Assembly: GCA_937923345.1 (NCBI GenBank)
Contig: CAKZVJ010000130.1
Coordinates: 1 to 59,482, forward strand
Reading direction: 5' to 3'
Source: an uncultured Saprospiraceae bacterium
GTDB taxonomy: Bacteria; Bacteroidota; Bacteroidia; Chitinophagales; Saprospiraceae
DNA length: 59,482 nucleotides
In this document: positions 46,822-55,922 of the stretch, piece after piece
How the letters are laid out: every line of letters starts with the position of its first letter
How positions within the stretch are numbered: the first letter of the stretch is position 1
Notes under the pieces: model-generated
What the model saw: the letters and a program-made list of their open reading frames with translations, nothing else
Database searches by the model: none
What the model was told of the DNA's origin: nothing
Translations under genes and position numbers: made by a program

Positions 46822-48053
46822 GCTTCTACTTTTATGGCAATGCGGTGGCAAGCATTATTTAAGTATCCTTTTGGATTCCAACCAGGCAATATGATGGGTT
46901 GTGTATCTCCATCACTATCCGTAGCGCGTGCCCACACTTCATAGTATCCGGCTTCCGGAAATTTGATTTGTGCTGAAAATTTTTGCCAGGCAAATTTATT
47001 AGCGCCTGATTCTAGGATGCAGCTTTGCCACGTTTTTCCAAAATCTATAGAGTAGTCCATTGACTGGATAGCCTTTGCAGCAGACCAAGCTTTTCCACGA
47101 ATCGGAAGTGATTGGTTGAGCCGAATAGTAGCTCCCGTCTTCGGATAAGTGATCAGAGACTTGACAGGCATGCGCTCTATGATGCACATATCCGCATCCG
47201 CAACCTTAGTGCCTGGCGCGACAGGTTTGCATGGCACTCGATAGGCTTGCCCAGTCATTTTTTGGCCGTCATGCACTTGATTACGAATCACAATCTTGCT
47301 CAACCATTTGCCAGAACAGGAAGCTGGATAACCACCAAAAACCAAACGCAGTGGGTAACCGTTGAGCAAAGGCAAATCTTCGCCATTCATAGACCAGGCA
47401 ATCAAGCTCTCCTCTTCCATCGCTTTCTTGATCGGAACCCCACGTGAGATAGCATCTTTTTTCGGGTCCCCCGATAGGTGCATATCCTCTCCGTAATAAC
47501 CAATGTAAACGGCATCTCTATTGATCCCTACATCTTGGAGCACATCTGCTAATCGCACACCTGTCCATGCAGCACAACCAACGGCACCAGTGCTCCATTG
47601 ATTGCCTTTGGCAGGCGGATTGAATTCGCTGCGTCCATTGCCGCCACATTCTAAAGTGATATTATAGGTATACTGTTTAAATTTATTTTTGAGTTCAGCT
47701 AGTGTGTATGTTTTGGACTTTTGTGCAGACTCCCCTTCTATGCGGAGTGTCCAGGTATCCTTATTGATCTTACTTGGAGGGATTCCATTGTTACGCACAA
47801 AAAACAAATCATTGGGTGTCAAATCGTCATCCAAATAATGAGGAGCCGTCTCCGCATTTACGGGTCTATCATTGAGTACGGTAAGTTTATCACTTTTACC
47901 TGGAAGGCCTATAGAAAAGTCGGTATTCAAGAATGCAACTGGAGTCATATCCTTAGGAAAGTTATCGGCAAATACGACTGGCATACCCAACATGGAAGCC
48001 ACTGATGCCATTAGCGTATCCTTAATAAATTTTCTTCTTTGATTTTTTTTCAT
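46818..48053 (-). CDS. Molybdopterin sulfite oxidase/dehydrogenase (SorA-like)
   Basis: This 411-residue protein has a Tat-type N-terminus (NQRRKFIKD, then a hydrophobic stretch to FADN, about 30). The sulfite-oxidase catalytic domain has the Mo-ligand Cys in LECGGNGR (C136), WTGVRLADVL, HLSGD, LLNGYPLRLVFGGYPASCSGKWL (about 230-252), then a dimerisation domain (about 300-405). It would oxidise sulfite to sulfate in the periplasm and pass electrons to the cytochrome encoded next (4-base overlap). Upstream at 23 bases is a rhodanese. Confidence 0.9.
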   Translation of the reverse strand: MKKNQRRKFIKDTLMASVASMLGMPVVFADNFPKDMTPVAFLNTDFSIGLPGKSDKLTVLNDRPVNAETAPHYLDDDLTPNDLFFVRNNGIPPSKINKDTWTLRIEGESAQKSKTYTLAELKNKFKQYTYNITLECGGNGRSEFNPPAKGNQWSTGAVGCAAWTGVRLADVLQDVGINRDAVYIGYYGEDMHLSGDPKKDAISRGVPIKKAMEEESLIAWSMNGEDLPLLNGYPLRLVFGGYPASCSGKWLSKIVIRNQVHDGQKMTGQAYRVPCKPVAPGTKVADADMCIIERMPVKSLITYPKTGATIRLNQSLPIRGKAWSAAKAIQSMDYSIDFGKTWQSCILESGANKFAWQKFSAQIKFPEAGYYEVWARATDSDGDTQPIILPGWNPKGYLNNACHRIAIKVEA

Positions 48054-48076
48054 GCAGTACGATTGTATCTAATCCT

Positions 48077-49162
48077 TTACTTGTTAACCAGTGTAGCCGT
48101 AAGTCGTTTTTTCTCATGTTCAAAAACGTCTAGACTAATGTTCTTTTTTAATGGCACCTCTCCTTGCTGCGCTAAATACGACCATTCAATCCAGGAACCG
48201 TCATAATTTTTCACGTTTGGATATTTTAATATTTCCTTAAGCACAAAAGCAGTATGGGAAGACCTCGATCCTGACTGACAATATACGATGATGTTTTTAT
48301 CTTTTGTAATGCCTCTTTGTGCTAGGTCAAATCTAAGATCTTTTGGACACTTGATACGATGATCTCCAGCTAAATCTGATAGGGTCGACCAATTAAGATG
48401 GATAGCCGATGGAATGCAGCCACGATCAAAGGCTCCATTTTTATGGTGTAGGACTTTGTCCTTATGTATAAAACATTGCCCATCGTATTCGTACTGCTCT
48501 CGGGTATCAAGGATCAACGTATTGGTATCTCGTATAGCAGCCAGTACCTGTCTATGCTGAGCAAGTATATTTTGATTTTCTTGTGGAGAGAATGTGTACT
48601 TGGTATTGACAGAGGACTTGGCGTATTCGGTACTTAGTGGTAAACCTGCAAGTGTCCAAGATTTTTTACCTCCGTTTATTATCTGATAATTTTTGAATCC
48701 ATAATAATCAAATACCCAAGCCAAGCGTAAAGCATCGCTCCCCCCCTTTGCGTCATACACTATCAATGTGCTTGATTCTTCGATGCCTAAATTTTGCAGA
48801 AAGGCTACAAATTCTGAAGCACTACAACGCACCCCAGAGATTGGCGAATCTTGCTTACTTCTGAAATCTGGTCGCCATACATGTAGTGCGTTTGGAATAT
48901 GTCCTTTTAGATAGGTCGCTTCTTTACTGACCTCGACAAATAAATAATCAGGTTTGTCTATCAAGTTATATGCCTGATATACATCAACTAATTTTGGATG
49001 TTGAATTTCGTCTTTATTACATATTTCTATTTTTGGATTGATATTGGTATTGCTATCTGGCACTGTTGGTTTTGAAATATCATTACAACTCATGACAAAC
49101 CATAGTGTAAGGATAGCACCAATTGAGTAAGTGATAATATAAAGGTATTTCGTGCAGTTCAT
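48077..49162 (-). CDS. Double-rhodanese sulfurtransferase lipoprotein
   Basis: The ATG at 49162 overlaps the upstream stop by one base (TGATG). The preceding TTG at 49165 is less likely. The 361 residues start with a lipoprotein-like helix ending at Cys about 26 (FVMSCNDIS). Two rhodanese domains follow: the first (about 60-185) is non-catalytic, and the second (about 210-340) holds the active-site loop YCQSGSRSS. It would move sulfane sulfur from thiosulfate or a similar donor, releasing sulfite for the neighbouring oxidase (inferred from context). Confidence 0.86.
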   Translation of the reverse strand: MNCTKYLYIITYSIGAILTLWFVMSCNDISKPTVPDSNTNINPKIEICNKDEIQHPKLVDVYQAYNLIDKPDYLFVEVSKEATYLKGHIPNALHVWRPDFRSKQDSPISGVRCSASEFVAFLQNLGIEESSTLIVYDAKGGSDALRLAWVFDYYGFKNYQIINGGKKSWTLAGLPLSTEYAKSSVNTKYTFSPQENQNILAQHRQVLAAIRDTNTLILDTREQYEYDGQCFIHKDKVLHHKNGAFDRGCIPSAIHLNWSTLSDLAGDHRIKCPKDLRFDLAQRGITKDKNIIVYCQSGSRSSHTAFVLKEILKYPNVKNYDGSWIEWSYLAQQGEVPLKKNISLDVFEHEKKRLTATLVNK

Positions 49163-49695
49163 CAAAGTCTAAGATAATCTTCTTTTTCTAATTTGTACCA
49201 TTTATAATTGCCTCCCTCGTTAGGATATTCATCCATTTTATAAAAAGTCAATCCAATTTTCTCTAGCACCTTCCAGGAGGCTTGATTTTCTGGCATAGCG
49301 ATTCCGATAATTCTATTTAGTTTAAGCACTTCAAATCCGTATTTGATTATTTCTTTAGAAACTTCAGATACGATCCCCCTCCCCCAGTACTCTGGCAAGA
49401 TACGATATCCAATATCAGTCTCTTGGATTTCTGGTAAATATTTGAGCCCAGCAAATCCTATCACCCGGTTATTATCTTCCTTATATACTACTGCCCATCT
49501 GCCGTATCCATACTGTTCATAATCTTTAAGTGAAATAGACTGAATCAACTCTTTTGCTCGGGCAGGGCTCGCCACTAATTCATCCCCAGTATATTTTTGT
49601 ACTTCTTCGTTAGAATTGAATTCGTATACCGCTTGATAGTCTTCTATCTTGAATTTTCGCAATATGATACGGGGTGTTTCTATAATTATAGACAT
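49162..49695 (-). CDS. GNAT acetyltransferase (RimJ/RimL type)
   Basis: The Met at 49695 begins MSIIIETPRIILRKF, the normal start of this family, giving 177 residues. The frame to 49728 adds 11 residues. GNAT motifs: IGFAGLKYLPEIQETDIGYRILPEYWGRGIVSEVSKEII (about 78-116) and IGIAMPENQASWKVLEKIG (about 130-148). It acetylates an amino group on a small molecule or protein. It is first in the sulfite operon by position, though its link to sulfur chemistry is not evident. Confidence 0.88.
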   Translation of the reverse strand: MSIIIETPRIILRKFKIEDYQAVYEFNSNEEVQKYTGDELVASPARAKELIQSISLKDYEQYGYGRWAVVYKEDNNRVIGFAGLKYLPEIQETDIGYRILPEYWGRGIVSEVSKEIIKYGFEVLKLNRIIGIAMPENQASWKVLEKIGLTFYKMDEYPNEGGNYKWYKLEKEDYLRL

Positions 49696-49791
49696 GGCTT
49701 GAAGATAGGGGAAAAACTTATAATACAACTACTAGATGAGCAAATGATTTGATTGATTTAAATTTTCTAGGCCCACATATTTTTATACAAA

Positions 49792-49823
49792 AAAACTAAA
49801 GCCCCGGATGGCATTTCCGAGGC
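49792..49823 (-). terminator. Rho-independent terminator for the 50040-52673 gene
   Basis: On the minus strand GCCTCGGA pairs with TCCGGGGC (one G-U pair), then TTTAGTTTTTTT. It is over 210 bases past the stop of the large T9SS gene, with the foldback element in between. Confidence 0.75.
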
Positions 49824-49834
49824 TAAAGTTAAGT

Positions 49835-49997
49835 TATACTCAATGGAATTTGGTTTGGGACAATTTGTGCGACTTTATTTTGGTTGCTGTCAAGGCGCAA
49901 AACGCAGCCGATGCCTTAGCATCAGCGAGTATTTGCAACGAAGACAGAGATCAAAAGAATTAGCAGAAAAGTCCCAAACCAATTTCTTTTGAGTATA
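49835..49997. mobile_element. MITE-like foldback element
   Basis: Terminal inverted repeats of 27 bp (49835-49861 and 49971-49997; TATACTCAA at the tips, then an inner TTGGTTTGGGAC block; three mismatches) bound about 163 bp. The interior continues as an imperfect palindrome (TTTTGGTTGCTGTC against GACAGAGATCAAAA; GCCGATGC against GCATCAGC). There is no frame of note. The flanks TTA/GGC show no clear target duplication. Confidence 0.75.
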
Positions 49998-50039
49998 GGC
50001 AAGTGTATTTTCTTTTTATAGTATACTTATCGAACACAT

Positions 50040-52673
50040 TTATTGCACTATCAAGATTATAGCTTTATAGTAATTGTGTTTAGATGCAATTTGTACATTA
50101 TAAACACCGGGAATAAGTTGTTGTCTATATAGTTTCACGATATTTTCTCCAACTACTGTCTTATAGTTTTCCTGATAAACAATCTTGCCAAGCTGATCAA
50201 AAATCATCAAACTCACCATCTCCTCATTGCTTGCCTCAAACTGAATACTAGTACTTGTTGACATAGGGTTGGGGAAAGCGCTTATAATTTTCTCGTCCTC
50301 TTCAAAAGTATTCGTTGTCATTGCTTTTTCATTGGTGAATCGAAGCGCTCGCAAGTCTAAAGATTTTGTTTCTATTTCTCCAGTTTCAGCATACATGGTA
50401 AATACTAAAGAAATCGCATCGTTCAACTCCAACTGCTTTTGAAGAGGAGATGAAAAATTGGATACATGAAGTACAAATTCATTCTCTTCATTCGACAATT
50501 CAATATAAGTTCTATACTGCTCATTCCAATTTTGAATGCCCTCTTTTACAATAGTTACTTCTAAAATACCAGTGCCTTGGGCAGAAAATTTCATAGCATT
50601 ATATGCTGATAAGTCTATAGTCTTAAATCTAGGTGTAAGTGCACGGTAAACAGATACATAATTACTTGTCGTCGCCAACAGGTCTACATTCCTCTCTACT
50701 CCAAAATCCGTATCTGCAAAATCTATATCATTGGTAGAAATGCTATAATGCTGTACTTTAGTAGAACTATCGGAATCGTCAATACCCCATGGGCCATCCG
50801 ACATAAACAAATCGTCGGGAGTCGCTCCATCATTCCCTATCCTAAACCCAATGTCAAACAAATGCTCAGTATCCACTTTTATATTTGTGATATAATTATT
50901 ATTCAACGGAATGACCCTACTCAAACTATCCAAAGGACCTGTTTCAGTCTTTCTGAATAGTGCGGTCAATACAACAGAGTCTACCGCTCTAGTATTAATA
51001 ATTTGTAAGTCTAAGGCTCCGTTTTTGTAAACTCCTTTTCTTACAAATACCTCTGGAGGCGTAGATAGTTGATAGCTCGAAACTGGCTTCTTAGCATCCA
51101 ATAATCTTAATACTTCTTCTCCTAGAGCATATAAATCATCAATATTTTTTGACCAAACTTGAAAGTTGTAGTAGCTAGTGTTCTTTTCATATTGATCTAA
51201 GCACCAGTGGCTGTCAATGGCGAAATTACTTTCATTATTATCTATTCTAGCAGATAAACTCAGTACAAATTCGTAGCCACCAAATTCATTCTTTACTACT
51301 GATTTTATAAAACTATGTCCATTAATCGCTATTGTGGAAACACTTAGTAATTCTGCGCCCAGCAATCGATCACAAATATATTTAGTATGCTCGTACACAC
51401 CACTTTCAGTCTTCAGCGCAAGTACAGAAGCAACAGCACTATTATCTCGTAAGTAGTCGACAGAATATACCTCAGTTGCATTTGTGATATCAACCAAGTC
51501 ACTTGGAGAGGCTTCGATTGCTTCATCTTCGCCAATACTGTTTAGTGGAATAAAATCCTCTAAACGGATTCCTGCGCTTCTAGAATAGCTACTTCCATAA
51601 TTATCTGTTTTCGTAATTCTCTTGGCTTGTTCAATATTGAACTTATAACCTGTTTTTGCTCTATTGAAGTTTCGTTTATTAATTTTGTCAGACAATCTAC
51701 TGTTGCTTTCTAATCCTCCAGAATTAGATCCTGATGTAGGCGCTTCAAACACTTCACATTCTCCAAATCCAGAACATGATGGATCTTCACAATCAATAAG
51801 ACCATCACCATCATCATCCAAGCCATTATCGCAAATTTCTTGTGGTACTGGCGCAGTTGGACATCTTGCTCCATCATTACTAGCACTAGATGGGCCGAAA
51901 GCAAAAAAGTTGGAATTGATATTTCCACCCTGTACTATATCTTGAACTGCCCGTATCATATAGATGGTTCCTGTTTGATTAGCAGATACATAAAATCTCC
52001 CTTCATTGTCGAAATAGACTGCGCCATAAGTATAGTTCAACCCAGATAACACAGGCACTTCTCCTAGTGCTGTCACTTTCCCATTTACTGGATTTATACG
52101 ATATAGAATATTTGTCTTTTTCTCAACGGTGTACAATTGATTGTCTACAGCATTAAAAGCCCAGTCATGCATACTTATGTCTTGCGATAAACTATATTCG
52201 TTTATATCCAAAAAGAAATCTGAAAATGTTGAGTCCAAGTCTATTTTATAGAATGCCGCTCCACTCCCTTTCAAGTAATAGTATCCTTCTACACTCACAT
52301 CACCAATATATAATCCAGTAGCAGGTAATGCTTCTAGATAAAATGTGCTCACCTTGAAATCTTTACCTACTCTTACAATCGTTTTACTTGGCGATTGTAG
52401 GGCTCCCCATATAAAACCATCGGCAGGGTTATAAGCTGCAGCATTAATATTTCCAGGGGTCACATTTTCTGCAGCTAAATAGGAATTACCCGAAGCAAGA
52501 TCCAATGCATACACATCATTATATTGAAATAGATAAGCGTTATAATCGCAATTAAAAGGTATGTCTTGTGCTTGTGTATTGATGCTGTAAAGCATTATAA
52601 TAAAAAGCATTTTGAAAGTACCTAGCTTAGGTATAAAAGATAGTTTTTTGAAAGTTGTATTTTTAGTCAGCAT
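50040..52673 (-). CDS. Large T9SS-exported protein with propeller-like N-terminus
   Basis: This 877-residue protein has a signal peptide at about 22-36 (MLFIIMLYSINTQAQ), so an inner Met may be the start. Residues 40-270 have propeller-like strands (YALDLASGNSYLAAENVTPGNI, LYTVEKKTNILYRINPVNGKV) as in DUF6923-type domains. A short Ca-binding-type motif follows (CDNGLDDDGDGLIDCEDPSC, about 283-302). The region from about 350 to 780 is not recognised. A T9SS sorting domain (about 795-877) begins AFPNPMSTSTSIQFEAS. Probably surface displayed. Confidence 0.75.
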   Translation of the reverse strand: MLTKNTTFKKLSFIPKLGTFKMLFIIMLYSINTQAQDIPFNCDYNAYLFQYNDVYALDLASGNSYLAAENVTPGNINAAAYNPADGFIWGALQSPSKTIVRVGKDFKVSTFYLEALPATGLYIGDVSVEGYYYLKGSGAAFYKIDLDSTFSDFFLDINEYSLSQDISMHDWAFNAVDNQLYTVEKKTNILYRINPVNGKVTALGEVPVLSGLNYTYGAVYFDNEGRFYVSANQTGTIYMIRAVQDIVQGGNINSNFFAFGPSSASNDGARCPTAPVPQEICDNGLDDDGDGLIDCEDPSCSGFGECEVFEAPTSGSNSGGLESNSRLSDKINKRNFNRAKTGYKFNIEQAKRITKTDNYGSSYSRSAGIRLEDFIPLNSIGEDEAIEASPSDLVDITNATEVYSVDYLRDNSAVASVLALKTESGVYEHTKYICDRLLGAELLSVSTIAINGHSFIKSVVKNEFGGYEFVLSLSARIDNNESNFAIDSHWCLDQYEKNTSYYNFQVWSKNIDDLYALGEEVLRLLDAKKPVSSYQLSTPPEVFVRKGVYKNGALDLQIINTRAVDSVVLTALFRKTETGPLDSLSRVIPLNNNYITNIKVDTEHLFDIGFRIGNDGATPDDLFMSDGPWGIDDSDSSTKVQHYSISTNDIDFADTDFGVERNVDLLATTSNYVSVYRALTPRFKTIDLSAYNAMKFSAQGTGILEVTIVKEGIQNWNEQYRTYIELSNEENEFVLHVSNFSSPLQKQLELNDAISLVFTMYAETGEIETKSLDLRALRFTNEKAMTTNTFEEDEKIISAFPNPMSTSTSIQFEASNEEMVSLMIFDQLGKIVYQENYKTVVGENIVKLYRQQLIPGVYNVQIASKHNYYKAIILIVQ

Positions 52674-52849
52674 AATTAATCAGTATTAATGGTTAAATAT
52701 TTATAGATTCAATACAAGTATATCAAGTATTAGTGCGCTACATCAACAATTTCGTTTGGAGAGATAAAATCTAAGGATGAATGGTAATAAAGTATCGATA
52801 AGCTGTAGTGGAAAATATCGTCAGACTTTAATAATTATAAATTATAAAT

Positions 52850-53016
52850 GATAAATTATAAACGCAAGTGAGGTGAGCGCCTTAGGTAAACCACTAAATT
52901 GAAGAACAGATTAACTGATTAACAAATCAACATTCTATAAAGCAGATTAAGGCGCTTCATAAGTTCAGCACGCTTAGAGCGGCTGACTGGCACTACGTCT
53001 CTCTTGAGCAGGACGC
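52850..53016. repeat. Tandem duplicate of the LytTR gene tail
   Basis: This 167-base unit repeats 53021-53204. The best part, 52921-53016 against 53109-53204, is 96 bp with four mismatches and covers the stop and last 26 codons of the LytTR regulator. In this copy the TAA stop is TAT, and three of the other changes are synonymous. The first part of the unit (AAACGCAAGTGAGGTGAGCG) matches AAACGCGAGTGAGTTGAGCG of the second unit. It is not a gene by itself. Confidence 0.88.
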
Positions 53017-53068
53017 AAATGATAAACGCGAGTGAGTTGAGCGTCTTAGGTATCCCACAAGATAGAAG

Positions 53069-53116
53069 AACAGATCAACAGATCAACAGATTAACAGATC
53101 AACAAATCAACAAATC
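53069..53116. repeat. 8-bp tandem repeat (AACAGATC)
   Basis: Six units: AACAGATC twice, AACAGATT, AACAGATC, AACAAATC twice. The sister copy at 52905-52928 has three units, so repeat number has changed since the duplication. It ends 9 bases from the LytTR stop. Confidence 0.92.
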
Positions 53117-53124
53117 AACATTCT

Positions 53125-53859
53125 TTAAAGCAGATTAAGGCGCTTCATAAGTTCAGCACGCTTAGAACGGCTGACTGGTACTACGTCTCTCTTGAGTAGG
53201 ACGCTATTGTCTTCGATATCTACAATCTTATTTACATTGATGATAAACGATCGGTGCACTTTTAGAAAAGTATTTTTAGGCAATTTCTCTTCTATCTTTT
53301 TTAGGGTCGAGTGAACGGTGTATTCTTGGTCTTCGGTCTTAATCTTGATATAGTCCCCTTTTGCTTCAATTAAATAGATGGTCGACATCTCAATTTTAAC
53401 GAGTCTACGATTGATGTTGACGTATAAATTGTCTCCACTGGCTGAGTCATCATTTTCTGCACTTGGCGCCATTGCGGTTGCAGCACTACTAGTCCTAGGA
53501 GTGGAAATATTTATCGATTCCAATTTTTGCATGGCTTTCTGGAATCGCTCTATGGATACTGGTTTTAAAAGATAATCCACAATGCAGTCATATTCAAATG
53601 CTTGGATGGCGAAATTAGCGTCAGAGGTGGTTAGAATGATTTTGGGTGGCTGAGTTATAGTCTCTATAAAATCAATGCCATTGAAATCAGGCATGTGTAT
53701 GTCCAGAAAAATAAGGTCAACAGAATTATGATTTAAATATTTAATCGCCTGAATTGCGTTAGGAAATTCTTCTACAATCTTCAGTCCGACTACTGTACTA
53801 CATAAATGAGCCATTATTACACGTGCAGTTTCTTCATCATCTATAATAATACAATTCAT
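53125..53859 (-). CDS. LytTR-family response regulator
   Basis: This 244-residue protein has a receiver domain (about 1-120) with acidic pair DDE (7-9), phospho-acceptor D53 (IFLDIHMPD) and a K in LLKPVS (about 98). A linker rich in Ser/Ala (about 120-140) precedes a LytTR DNA-binding domain (about 145-244; VNINRRLVKIEMSTIYLIEAKGDYIKIKT, HRSFIINVNKIVDIEDNSVLL). It is the output of the H-NOX cascade encoded just upstream (11-base gap to the HPt gene). The tail of the gene is duplicated downstream. Confidence 0.93.
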   Translation of the reverse strand: MNCIIIDDEETARVIMAHLCSTVVGLKIVEEFPNAIQAIKYLNHNSVDLIFLDIHMPDFNGIDFIETITQPPKIILTTSDANFAIQAFEYDCIVDYLLKPVSIERFQKAMQKLESINISTPRTSSAATAMAPSAENDDSASGDNLYVNINRRLVKIEMSTIYLIEAKGDYIKIKTEDQEYTVHSTLKKIEEKLPKNTFLKVHRSFIINVNKIVDIEDNSVLLKRDVVPVSRSKRAELMKRLNLL

Positions 53860-53870
53860 AACTAAAGCGC

Positions 53871-54191
53871 TTATACTTTATTCAAATAGTCAGTCATTAC
53901 TAGAAGTATCGCTTCAAACTCTTTTTGCAACGTAGCATCATTGTTACGAAGATTCTCCTCATACCTTGTCGCTACATCATAGCTTTTCACCAGACCTAAT
54001 ATACTAATCTTATGCTTGAGCTTATGCACATTTTGTGCCGTTCGCTGATGATTACCAGAGTTTAAGTTATCAAAGTAAACTTGTTTTTCTAGCGGAAACT
54101 CTTTCTTAATGATAGCTAACAATCGTTTTCCAAACGCTTTCTCGCCCCCGGACATACTATTTATATAAGACAAATTAGGTTGTTCCATCAT
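53871..54191 (-). CDS. Histidine phosphotransfer (HPt) protein
   Basis: 106 residues, helical. The likely phospho-acceptor is H56 in NVHKLKHKISILG, matching the AHxLKGxxxxxG pattern of HPt domains although the Gly after LK is H. The start ATG overlaps the kinase stop (ATGA). As a separate relay it would carry phosphate between the PAS kinase and receivers. Confidence 0.8.
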   Translation of the reverse strand: MMEQPNLSYINSMSGGEKAFGKRLLAIIKKEFPLEKQVYFDNLNSGNHQRTAQNVHKLKHKISILGLVKSYDVATRYEENLRNNDATLQKEFEAILLVMTDYLNKV

Positions 54192-55378
54192 TTTTCAATT
54201 GTGAAATAAAAAGTTGTACCAAAATCTAATTCACTATTCAACCATATCTTACCTCCATGCATATCCACAATCTTCTTAACAATGGACAATCCAATTCCAG
54301 TAGAACTTTTACTCTTATTTAAGGAATGAAATATCTCGAATATCTTATTATGAAATTTTTGGTCTATCCCAATCCCGTTATCTTTAATGGAAAACTGATA
54401 ATACCCCTCTAGTTCTATTACATCTATGTTTATTTCTCCTTTGGTTTTGTCACTAAACTTAATGGCATTGCCAATAAGGTTTTGGAACAATTGCTGAAGT
54501 TTTATCGGATCTCCTATAACTGTAGGCATTTTTTTCGGCATAATGACTTTAATGTGATCTGGTATAAATAATATGCTTTGTAAATCACGCATCAAGTCAT
54601 TTAAGTTTACTTCTTCTTTAAGGGTGTCCTTTGCACCGATACTTGCATAATCCAATAGGTCTGTAATCAAGAGCTCCATCTTTTCTAGAGCGGTTTCAAT
54701 CAATTTAAAATTCTGTATGGTCGTCTCATCTAATTGACCTTGATTGTCCTCTTTTATCCAATGGACAAGTGCATCTATGCTTCTGAGCGGAGATTTAAGA
54801 TCATGAGATACTATATGGGCATACTCTTGCAACAGGTCATTACTTCCTTCTAGTTTCTTGAGTAGCTTCTCCTTTTGAACTTCTAAGTTTTTGATTTCCG
54901 TTATATCTCTAACAATACCTTGAGCCGCTATTGGTACTCTTCCTACATCATACACGATACTTGCATTGATATGCACCCACTTCACTTCTCCTGATTTGGT
55001 AAGCACTCTAGCTTCATAGTTTTTAAAATACCCGTATTTTTTTAGGTCTAAAAAAGAATTCATTGCATATTCATGGTCTTCCGGAAAAATGAGCTGGACA
55101 ACGTTGATAGGTTCTTCATCAATATTATATTCAAACAATCTCTTCGCCGCATCATTGAACTTTAATATATCGCCATCTATACCTATAATTACATAGGCAT
55201 CGATGATATTTTCAAAAACACCCTGCAATTGGGCTGATTTCTCTGCCAAAAGCGTCTCAAGTTTTTGAGATATACGGTACAGATCTCTGGACTTTTCTTC
55301 CAAAATTCTTTCTGCTGACTTTCTAGCTGATTTTTCTCTGGCTAGAGCTCGCTTTAATATGTCAATTTCGTTATTCAT
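54188..55378 (-). CDS. PAS sensor histidine kinase of the H-NOX operon
   Basis: This 396-residue soluble kinase has an N-terminal coiled coil (about 1-50; LKRALAREKSARKSAERILEEKS), a PAS domain (about 52-165; ending in the PAC motif) and an H-box SHDLKSPLRSID (H192). The ATPase domain has N-box NLIGNAIKFSD (about 305), G1 DNGIGID, and G2 GIGLSIVKKI (about 363). It has no membrane helix, so it must sense a cytoplasmic signal. It starts directly after the H-NOX stop, as in haem-NO sensing operons where H-NOX controls the kinase. Confidence 0.92.
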   Translation of the reverse strand: MNNEIDILKRALAREKSARKSAERILEEKSRDLYRISQKLETLLAEKSAQLQGVFENIIDAYVIIGIDGDILKFNDAAKRLFEYNIDEEPINVVQLIFPEDHEYAMNSFLDLKKYGYFKNYEARVLTKSGEVKWVHINASIVYDVGRVPIAAQGIVRDITEIKNLEVQKEKLLKKLEGSNDLLQEYAHIVSHDLKSPLRSIDALVHWIKEDNQGQLDETTIQNFKLIETALEKMELLITDLLDYASIGAKDTLKEEVNLNDLMRDLQSILFIPDHIKVIMPKKMPTVIGDPIKLQQLFQNLIGNAIKFSDKTKGEINIDVIELEGYYQFSIKDNGIGIDQKFHNKIFEIFHSLNKSKSSTGIGLSIVKKIVDMHGGKIWLNSELDFGTTFYFTIEK

Positions 55379-55918
55379 TTAATTTTTATGAATGACGAAC
55401 CTTACCTCCGTCCCATCAGGCTTTATTTTTTCTAAGACGATGTCTGCTGTAGAATCAAAATGCTCAAAGGTTTTATTCATAAGACCTAAACCAAAATGAT
55501 GCATTGCCCTACTAGAGGTATAATCAATAATGAGCATTTTCTCAGATCGATCAACGACTGTAAAAGTAGGGAGCTCCGCATCCGGATATATTTTTCTTAC
55601 CTCGACATGGATATGATTTTCGATTGAAGATATCATTTCGATGGGATCTTTATAGCTAGCCAACAAGCCTGGGTAACTTGTCTCTAACACACTAAAGAAG
55701 TGTTCGCCATAGACCAAGAGTAATTTATCTATAGACAACTCGGTTCTTGCGCTCAAATGCTTTAGTAACTGAAGCATTTCTGAAAAACTGTAGGTTCCAA
55801 TGGCTGTATATACCCCTTCAGATTCTAAATCAGATTTGGTGATGATGTAATCCACCATTTCTAATCCAAACTTATCTTCTACCAAGTCCAAAAATTCTGT
55901 AAACACAATTCCTTTCAT
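55379..55918 (-). CDS. H-NOX haem nitric-oxide/oxygen binding sensor
   Basis: This 179-residue protein has the H-NOX fold: MKGIVFTEFLDLVEDKFGLE at the N-terminus, proximal haem ligand H104 in HIHVEVRKIYPDAELPTF, and the haem-propionate-binding YxSxR motif (Y133, S135, R137 in DYTSSRAMHHFGLGL). Bacterial stand-alone H-NOX proteins bind NO and inhibit or modulate a partner kinase; here the kinase gene follows with no gap. No distal Tyr is obvious, in line with NO over oxygen (inference). Confidence 0.92.
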   Translation of the reverse strand: MKGIVFTEFLDLVEDKFGLEMVDYIITKSDLESEGVYTAIGTYSFSEMLQLLKHLSARTELSIDKLLLVYGEHFFSVLETSYPGLLASYKDPIEMISSIENHIHVEVRKIYPDAELPTFTVVDRSEKMLIIDYTSSRAMHHFGLGLMNKTFEHFDSTADIVLEKIKPDGTEVRFVIHKN

Positions 55919-55922
55919 AACT

